A DNA stretch of 12,871 bases from Halocafeteria seosinensis (Eukaryota; Sar; Bigyra; Bicosoecida): the NCBI GenBank assembly GCA_001687465.1, contig LVLI01001702.1:1-12871 (forward strand). Reading direction: 5' to 3'. Made by a program: the position numbers and the translations under genes. Within the stretch, counting starts at the first letter, position 1. The number at the start of each line of letters is the position of its first letter. A model generated the notes under the pieces. It worked only from the letters and a program-made list of their open reading frames with translations, was not told the origin of the DNA and ran no database searches. This document shows positions 1 through 6,525 of the stretch, in pieces.

Positions 1-18
1 AAGTGTACCTGCACACCA

Positions 19-358
19 TTAGTTGCCATGACCCTGACAGTCCAGACCGATCCATCGGGACGGAAGCATATATTTCGTAGCAAAATGTCGATGCTTATTG
101 CGTGCAAAGTCCTGCTGTCAGCTCGTGGTGGCGGAGAAAGCCCGTTCTACACAAACACATGACAACGGGACAGAGAATTGCTTAAGCGCACACAATGCTG
201 GCTCATGGTATTCACTTCTCAATGCCTTCCAGTGGTTGATGAGACGCGGAGCAATGGAAGCATGTTGATTGGTTCCGTCCCCATTGAAACTGAAGGTACT
301 CAAACGTTTCATCACAATGCTCTTTGAAACGATTACGGAGGAAAGTCAATAACCGTTC
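19..358 (-). pseudogene. hAT-type transposase C-terminal remnant
   Basis: Read on the minus strand, 118 to about 250 encodes a segment like the hAT transposase dimerisation region: a W-K-x-L-R-S-E-Y stretch, then a helix ending in the hallmark E-R-A-F-S. The frame is broken. The preceding segment (358-212, with L-R-N-R-F-K-E-H) lies in another frame. A TGA at 118-120 comes directly after the ERAFS motif. Beyond it an open stretch with R-N-K-H-R-H continues to a stop near 19, where hAT proteins usually have an R-N-R-L-type segment. I saw no DDE catalytic core, terminal inverted repeats or target-site duplication, so this is a fragment of a dead DNA transposon. The family call rests on motif recognition only. 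Confidence 0.7.
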
Positions 359-1342
359 CTCGTGAAGAGGATGCGGTCAACTCCCCGGCCGGTGGGCTAT
401 CTGTCACATATATATATGTGTGTGTGTGTGTGTGTGGAAAGTCCAGGGTTCCCTCGCTCGCAGCTCCAGCGTTTTTCTCGTGTATCGGTAAAAATATGTA
501 CGGTTTTGCACTGCCGTTCCTTGATACTTCGTAAAGCCATCAATTTCTGTGTCAACAACGGTTGAACAACTTGTGATCGTCTTTCTAATTTAATTCAACT
601 GCCTCGTTCATTCGTTCTACCAGCTGGAACGTCTTGTATACAGTAGTTGCAACACCGTCAGTATACATGCGTCAAGAAGTTCATTGCAGAAACCGTAAGC
701 TTGGCCAGGACGAGAGTGTAGGAAGATGAACCAGCCATTCGAATTGATCGTGGTTTTTTCTTTCGTGTTTCGTCTTGGCTTCAGCATCAGGATCTTTGCG
801 ACGAAAAGGTCTCAGTGATGCTCCAGCAGAGCGCCAAGATGTGCATCATAGTCTGAAAGTCGTTTCCATTTGGCCGGGTCTTTTAATTCTTCGCCTACAC
901 GTCTTCCGGTAGGAGCAATACTAATACACAGTATTACTGTATTACACACTTCGCAGAGTGCCCGGGTGTCGACGTACAGCAGTGTGTGTGTGGTACAGTT
1001 GATAACGGGTTCGCCAAGTGCAAGCCTCCCATACATGTTGTACCACAGTACGCTGGCCGGTACTGAGCAAAGAAGGATTCGATATAGCACCTTATCTTCT
1101 CCGATGGTTCACTCAGTAGGTGGAGCCACTACACTATCCAAACAACAAATACTGTCATTATACCTCATTATACTCTTCCTTAGGGGTTTCCTAACAAACG
1201 GTCCCAGGTGTGCATCCTCTCACCATCGACGAAGTTAGAACCATTGCCCAAATCTAATGAAACCAACTGAATTGATTGATACTCGTTATCATATCTAAAT
1301 TAACATTTTATTTAGTCTTTACATACGCTTTCTCCATCCATC
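359..1342. other. Intergenic region without a recognisable gene
   Basis: Open frames exist on both strands, for example 870-1238 plus and 812-1090 minus. They show no recognisable domain, overlap one another and have low-information composition. The stretch holds a dinucleotide microsatellite and a small bulged hairpin at about 922-945 (ACAGTA/TACTGT core). The last 90 bases are AT-rich and probably contain the promoter and 5' leader of the TPR gene, but no clear TATA box stands out. Confidence 0.5.
408..436. repeat. TA/TG compound microsatellite
   Basis: A short alternating TA run (408-416) passes directly into ten TG units (417-436). It is a compound purine-pyrimidine dinucleotide repeat, likely to vary in length. 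It lies just upstream of the transposase relic as read on the minus strand. No function is implied. Confidence 0.9.
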
Positions 1343-3307
1343 ATGGGAAGCGCTGAAAGCCGAGAAAAGAAGAGACAGGGGCGCCAAGCGACCCCGAAAG
1401 TCCCCACGAAGCAGCAACAATCCTCTTCCTCCTCCTCTACTGAGCCATCTAAAAGTCCAGTGACCTCAAGCTCCACGCCAACCACATCGGCAACGACCCC
1501 CGCAAAAAGTGGGAGTGGAAAAAACACTGTGGAGGCTCCCACAGTGTCAACCAGCACGGACAAAGCGGAATCCACGACGGACAAGGGGACGACGACGAAG
1601 CAGCAGAAGGAGGATTCCAGTGCTGCGCAAGCTCAGCAAGCAGACACTACTACCACTACTGGTACCTCGGAGGATACGTCATCGCAAAGTGAGCCGTCTG
1701 CGACGAAAACGCAATCCAAACAGTCAGGGGCCTCGGTGGAATCCCAAGATACCATTTCCACTTCGGTGACGGATGGAAGTCAAACGAAGCAGAATCAACG
1801 TGACGTTTCAACCAACAAATCTTCATCCAAAACCGAGAGTGAGAATCAAAAGAAGGGGAAGTCCGGAGATTCGGAAAAGGCCCAGGACAAGACGGATAAG
1901 TCGACTAAACTTGTTAATGAAGGTAAGGAGGCCCATGCAGCCGGCCAATTGGACCAGGCTTTGGAGAAGTTCGAAGAAGCATTGAAACAAAATCCAAAAG
2001 ATATTCTGGCTTTGTATAACAAAGGATTAGTCCTCGAGGCGAAGGAAGAGACCGCAAAGTCTCTGGAATGCTTTAGCAAGGTTGCCGTGCAGGATTCCAA
2101 GCACAAACACGCGTTCCGCCACTGGGGACTTGCGTTAAAGAAGCAAGGTGACACTAAGTCTGCATTGAGCAAACTTGACAGGGCTCTTGCGATAGATGAA
2201 CACTTTGCGGAGGCCCATGGTGATAAAGGATTCATCTTCATGGACGACTGTGATTTTCAGTCTGCCCAAAAGTCTTTCGAATATGCAAGGAAGAATGACC
2301 AAGGGAATGCAGAGCTGCTGTTTTACGAAGGTCTCATGCATGAAAAGCGACACCAGTATGAAGCAGCCATTAAGAGCTTTGATGAAGCGGTCAAGGTTGC
2401 CTCGAAGCAGAAAGGTGCAAATAGGGATATCAAATATGCATACTTCCACAAGGGGCTCTGCTTGGAAGACTTGGAACGCTTTGATGAAGCTTTGGAATTC
2501 TATGACAAGGCAACTGATGCTGATAAGGAGTTCAAGGATGCATTTGTGAGCAAAGGAGGTTTGTTGCTGGACTTGAATGAATTGGATGAAGCTATTGAAA
2601 GCTTTAATGAAGCCATTCGCATCGACTCGGATTGCGAACTAGCGTACACCAACAAGGGTTTGGCACTGCAGAAGAAGGGCAAACTGGATCCAGCAATCAA
2701 GTGCTTTAACAAAGCTATTGAAGTGGACCCTACAGGAAACAAAGAAGGCTACATGAATAAAGCGATTGCGTTGAAAGCCCAAGGCAAGTATGAGGAGGCC
2801 ATCAAGAACTACGACAAGGCCTTGGAGATTGATCCTCAGTTCCAGAATGCTTACGTAAACAAGGGTGTGGCACTTATGGAGCAAAAGAAATGTGACGAGG
2901 CTCTGAGCAACTTTGACAAGGCTATCAAAATTGACTCTCGCTTCGAGCAAGCCTTCACGAACAAGGGATACGTGCTTCGGATGAAGCAGAAGTATAGTGA
3001 AGCACTTGCTTCCCTGGACAAGGCAATCGAAATAGATCCGGATAGCAACAAAGAGGCCTACGTAAACAAAGGCTTGGTGTTGATGGACCAAAAGAATTTG
3101 GACGAAGCTACCAAGTACTTCGATCGGGCAATTTCTATTGATCCGCAGTTCAAAGATGCTTACCTGAACAAGGGCGCGGCATTGGAAAAGAAGAACAATC
3201 CGGAGGAAGCAATTCAAAACTATGACAAAGTTTTACAGATTGATCCCAATGACAAATTTGCAAAGCGAAATAAGGCCAGCGCTTCTGAGGAATCCAAGCA
3301 GCAGTAA
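1343..3307 (+). CDS. Candidate N-myristoylated TPR-repeat scaffold protein
   Basis: Intronless, 654 aa. The protein starts M-G-S-A-E-S, fitting an N-myristoylation signal (Gly2, Ser6), followed by a basic patch (residues 7-15), so membrane attachment by myristate plus charge is likely. Residues about 16-185 are Ser/Thr/Gln/Lys-rich low complexity, presumably disordered. Residues about 187-637 are thirteen tandem 34-35-residue tetratricopeptide repeats, most with the pattern A-Y-x-N-K-G ... A-I-x-x-F/Y-x-K-A-I-x-I-D-P. A short charged tail ends at TAA. TPR solenoids bind peptides or partner proteins. No catalytic domain is visible, so an adaptor or scaffold role is the reasonable inference. 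The start is supported by the myristoylation motif at codon 2 and the lack of coding character upstream. The closest family is unknown; similar TPR arrays occur in many unrelated proteins. Confidence 0.93.
   Translation: MGSAESREKKRQGRQATPKVPTKQQQSSSSSSTEPSKSPVTSSSTPTTSATTPAKSGSGKNTVEAPTVSTSTDKAESTTDKGTTTKQQKEDSSAAQAQQADTTTTTGTSEDTSSQSEPSATKTQSKQSGASVESQDTISTSVTDGSQTKQNQRDVSTNKSSSKTESENQKKGKSGDSEKAQDKTDKSTKLVNEGKEAHAAGQLDQALEKFEEALKQNPKDILALYNKGLVLEAKEETAKSLECFSKVAVQDSKHKHAFRHWGLALKKQGDTKSALSKLDRALAIDEHFAEAHGDKGFIFMDDCDFQSAQKSFEYARKNDQGNAELLFYEGLMHEKRHQYEAAIKSFDEAVKVASKQKGANRDIKYAYFHKGLCLEDLERFDEALEFYDKATDADKEFKDAFVSKGGLLLDLNELDEAIESFNEAIRIDSDCELAYTNKGLALQKKGKLDPAIKCFNKAIEVDPTGNKEGYMNKAIALKAQGKYEEAIKNYDKALEIDPQFQNAYVNKGVALMEQKKCDEALSNFDKAIKIDSRFEQAFTNKGYVLRMKQKYSEALASLDKAIEIDPDSNKEAYVNKGLVLMDQKNLDEATKYFDRAISIDPQFKDAYLNKGAALEKKNNPEEAIQNYDKVLQIDPNDKFAKRNKASASEESKQQ
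2636..3253 (+). repeat. Duplicated three-TPR block (2 x 309 nt)
   Basis: TPRs 8-10 (residues 432-534) and 11-13 (535-637) have the same length rhythm, 35+34+34 residues. The extra residue falls at the same place in each block: the first repeat ends D-P-T-G-N or D-P-D-S-N and the next starts K-E-G-Y or K-E-A-Y. This suggests that a 103-residue block was copied as a unit. The copies at 2636-2944 and 2945-3253 have since diverged. Confidence 0.6.
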
Positions 3308-3492
3308 GCGACGCGAAGCAACTTCGAATTTAGTGACATGATACTTGTTCCCTGAAGCAGTAGTATACCCTTTTCTTGGTAGAGGGCAATCAGTTTATTT
3401 AGTTAGTGTAGTTCAAAAATATACGCATATTTTTTGGGTATGGTATATGGGTAACAACATACGCATTGCCGGTGGTAATACAGGATGTTGTT

Positions 3493-3504
3493 CTGCGATC
3501 GCAG
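3493..3504. promoter_or_regulatory. 12-bp perfect palindrome in ankyrin gene promoter
   Basis: CTGCGATCGCAG is a perfect palindrome ending 88 bp before the start codon of the ankyrin gene. The identical 12-mer occurs at 12427-12438, before the second ankyrin gene, and a mutated form at 8828-8839, before the ankyrin relic. A binding site for a dimeric DNA-binding protein is inferred. The rest of the 285-bp spacer after the TPR gene shows no other clear element. Confidence 0.5.
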
Positions 3505-3592
3505 TGCGACCTCGCTCCCAGTCACTCACAGGAAAGACTCTCCAGTGTTGGTTTCTTCACCGAGGTTGTTATAGTTCACATGGATCCCAGAA

Positions 3593-6241
3593 ATGACTGA
3601 ATTCGAGCGCACACGCACTGCCAGCAGCAGTCTGCGGACACTGAGCCGCAGCAAACGCGGCACTTCGAAATTGGCTGCACAAAAGATTAGCGATCAGGAA
3701 TACAGCTGTCTCAAGCAAGCTCGCTCGGTTGACGCCATCCGATGGGCCTTGACGAGCAAGAAGATGCAGGACCCCGATTCGGGGTCCTTGCAACCAATTG
3801 ACGTCAATAAATTATATCTGGATAAAGTGAGTTCATGAAACATCCTGCTGATAGGCTCGTTCTGCGGAAAGTAACGCCGTTTTTCGTTTTGGAGACCGGA
3901 AGTCAGATCACACCCTGGTGATCGATGCGCTGCCACAGAGAGGGTGGTAGTCAGAGATTGCTGTATGATGATTTAACGTCATCAAGAATTTACATTACAT
4001 TTGTCATGAGGTTTTGATGGTGCAGAAAAAGCGGACTCCGTTACACTATGCAGCCTTGTTGGGGAAAGCCGATGTTATAGAAGAGTTATGCCTCTATCAC
4101 AAAGCAAACCCTTCTCAAGGAGATGTCGTAAGTAGCCTACCATGCCTGTGTTATCTCTGATTGAGAGACGGATTTATGATGGGACGCAGGCTGGTGATTC
4201 ACCGCTGCACCTTGCATCGGCAAAAGGCCAGATAGATGCAGCTCGGCTTTTGCTGGACAAGTTTCATGCAAAGTTGGAAGTGGAAAACAATGTAGGTAGC
4301 TGTCCTATCTTATATCCGTGAGACATGTCGTCCTATATTGCTTTGATTTCCATGTTGCAGGAAGGGGAAAGACCACTGCATAAAGCTGCTTCAAGAGGCT
4401 ACCTCGAACTAGTCCAGCTATTCGTGGAGACATATAGGGCTGAGGTCAACCCCAAGACTAAGGTAAGTCTCAACGCAAGTGCCGCTATTTTAGTAATGTG
4501 CACTCATACCGCCTACCAAATGAATGTCACGACAGAGTGGAACTACACCTCTTGCGAAAGCGGGGGGTGTGAAAAAGACTCAGCACCGCGTTCAAAGCAA
4601 ATTAGAAACGGCCAATTACCTGTTCTCCATGGGAAAAGAGCGTGATCCCACAGCGCATAGTCAACATTTGACGGAATCTGAGAGAATAAAGCTGAGGGAG
4701 GCGTTAATCAGCGGTTCTGCTGAGGATATTCACAGCTACCTGGAAGGGAAAACCGCCAAAGAAACGAATGGCTCTTCCGCCACTTTGGATGTAAACCGCA
4801 TATACTACAAGGTACGCGGATAATTTCTTGCTGTTTGAAACCGCGGAGCACGATATGCTAAGTCTCCACAGGGAGAGAACACCCCACTTCACGTTGCTGC
4901 GCAATATGGGAACTCTGTAGCTGTGTGGACTTTAATCGATGGGTACAATGCGTCTCTCAGCAAACAAAACAAGGTTAGTCAGGTTGAGTTTGCTGCCTCC
5001 CTGCTCTTAGATGGAATGGACTAAACTTCGCTTGTCATTTTACTGGACAGTTAGGAGATACTCCTGTTCATATCGCTTGCAAGCGGGGCCATATCGCGGT
5101 TGTCGAGTTGCTTTCGAAACATTGCAAGCGAATCGTGGACCTCCAGGGCGCAGTACGTGCACTATGAGGTATCCTATATTATCTGGGACAGTGTACATAT
5201 CTGTAATCAAGTTGCAGAATGGAAGGACTCCCTTGCATATTGCTGCGCAAGATGGTCACAAGAAACTCGTACGATTGTTGGTGTTCACCTACGCAGCCTT
5301 CACCGAGTGCAAAGATGCGGACGGAAGAACTCCCTTACATCTAGGTGCAAAAAACGGACAGATGTCTGTGGTTAAAATACTTGTGGAGGAGGCGCACGCA
5401 GCAATTGACGCCACCGACCAAGTAAGTTTGGTATTGGAGCCGGGTCCTGAGCATCACTGGAATACTGGATTACGTTCTTGCAATTGTGCAGCACGGAAAT
5501 CCACCCGAGGAGTTGGCCAAGGAGAGTGGGCACCCCCTCGTTACTAGACTGCTACGGTCAAATGTGACACCATCTGATGATGATCCTGCACCTACTGATG
5601 CGTCTTGTGCGACAACGGAGAGCGCTGTATCCAATCAAGAATCACACGTTTTGAGCGCGCAGTCCACTTCTCAAAGCCCACTAAAGTTGGAGGGTGTTGC
5701 TTCTGCGTCATCTCGATCTATCGATACGACTGAGCATAAGAGAGGCCGACCACCGGCAACCGGAAGATTGAATAGAGGAGGAGGACCTCCAAGAACAAAC
5801 CCAAGGAAAAGGAACCCTGCCCGTGGATCCATTCGATATATGCACCAAGCTGTTGTTGATGCCACCGAAGAAGATAATGTCGCCACAAATAATGAAGACT
5901 TCTATCCAATGGAGGTCATGAAACGCGGGGGGATCTTGCGCATCAAAAGGCGACGGCAGTTAGTGTTTACCAACGACTACATAATCTACAAAACAATGGC
6001 GGGGCAGGTTAAAGGACGGATTCCTGTTAGTAGGCTCCAAGGAGTCTCGGAGCGTGATTCGAAAGGGTATTGTACAATTCTTACCCAACAGTTTCACCGG
6101 GGTGGCTATGACATATCAACGACATCCGACGAAGACTATGAACGGTTGCAAAGAATCCTTAATCGCTTACTGCGTTCTTATCATCACCGTCTACGAATTG
6201 TCCGACCTTCATTCAGGACGACACTGACGCAGCCAAAGTAA
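3593..6241 (+). CDS. Ankyrin-repeat protein with AT-hook-like motif and PH-like C-terminus (nine exons)
   Basis: Exons inferred from splice signals, all phase 0: 3593-3826, 4026-4127, 4190-4291, 4361-4462, 4536-4811, 4872-4973, 5051-5152, 5218-5421, 5492-6241. The product is 657 aa. Exon 1 holds a basic Ser/Arg-rich start and an N-terminal cap (residues 32-78). Exons 2, 3, 4, 6 and 7 are each one 34-residue ankyrin repeat (x-G-x-T-P-L-H start), and exon 8 is two. Exon 5 (181-272) holds a degenerate repeat and then a second cap (225-272) resembling the first. Exon 9 opens with a worn repeat, then a Ser-rich linker, an AT-hook-like KRGRPP at 491-496 in a Gly/Arg/Pro-rich basic stretch, and a segment at 548-640 with PH-like strand spacing. 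Ankyrin repeats bind proteins; nuclear or membrane targeting is inference. Donors are GTRNGY-like and acceptors are CAG. Intron 1 is 199 nt, the others 60-77 nt. Confidence 0.88.
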
Positions 6242-6525
6242 CCGCGCTACCCGGAATAGTAAAGTACTGCATCAATGGTAGAATGAAAATACACCCTCAA
6301 TACTTGTACAAGCCTAATCAACACAGGCTCGGGATCCCGCAGCGATGCTGCACTGCCTCCTGGATTCCGCACGACATTGAATATACAATTCAGTCCTGAC
6401 AAACCCTGTGCATTAGATATTTTTCTCTTCTTTTTCCTGAAAGAGATTTCGGTCGTATCTGAGATTGAGCTCTCCACCTCATTCGTACATCTTGCGAGAT
6501 AATTCACCTTGACGAACACAACACC
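6242..6525. promoter_or_regulatory. Spacer and probable promoter of the RING-kinase gene
   Basis: This 284-bp spacer contains two adjacent symmetric sites, CGGGATCCCG at 6330-6339 and GCAGC-GAT-GCTGC at 6339-6351, and a pyrimidine-rich stretch at about 6419-6438. The start codon at 6526 sits in a strong eukaryotic context (ACCATGG). No TATA box is clear. Short palindromes such as these are expected several times by chance in a window of this size. Confidence 0.3.

Noticed and set aside
812-1090. Minus-strand frame ending in a charged, protein-like stretch (E-E-L-K-D-P-A-K-W-K-R-L)
   Set aside because: The last 30 residues look plausible, but the rest is low in coding character, no domain is recognised and no clear splice structure joins it to further exons.
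870-1238. 122-codon plus-strand open frame
   Set aside because: Composition is untypical, there is no domain, and it overlaps the opposite-strand frame; probably chance.
1312-3217. Several minus-strand and alternate-frame open frames within the TPR gene
   Set aside because: They are shadows of a strongly repetitive coding sequence; only the 654-codon frame shows TPR pattern.
3906-3923. GATCAC-N6-GTGATC inverted repeat in intron 1 of the ankyrin gene
   Set aside because: Six-base arms are expected by chance, and it differs from the promoter palindrome apart from GATC.
5011-5547. 178-codon frame reading through two introns of the ankyrin gene
   Set aside because: It is in the ankyrin frame only over exon 8; the rest is intron read-through or exon 7 out of frame.
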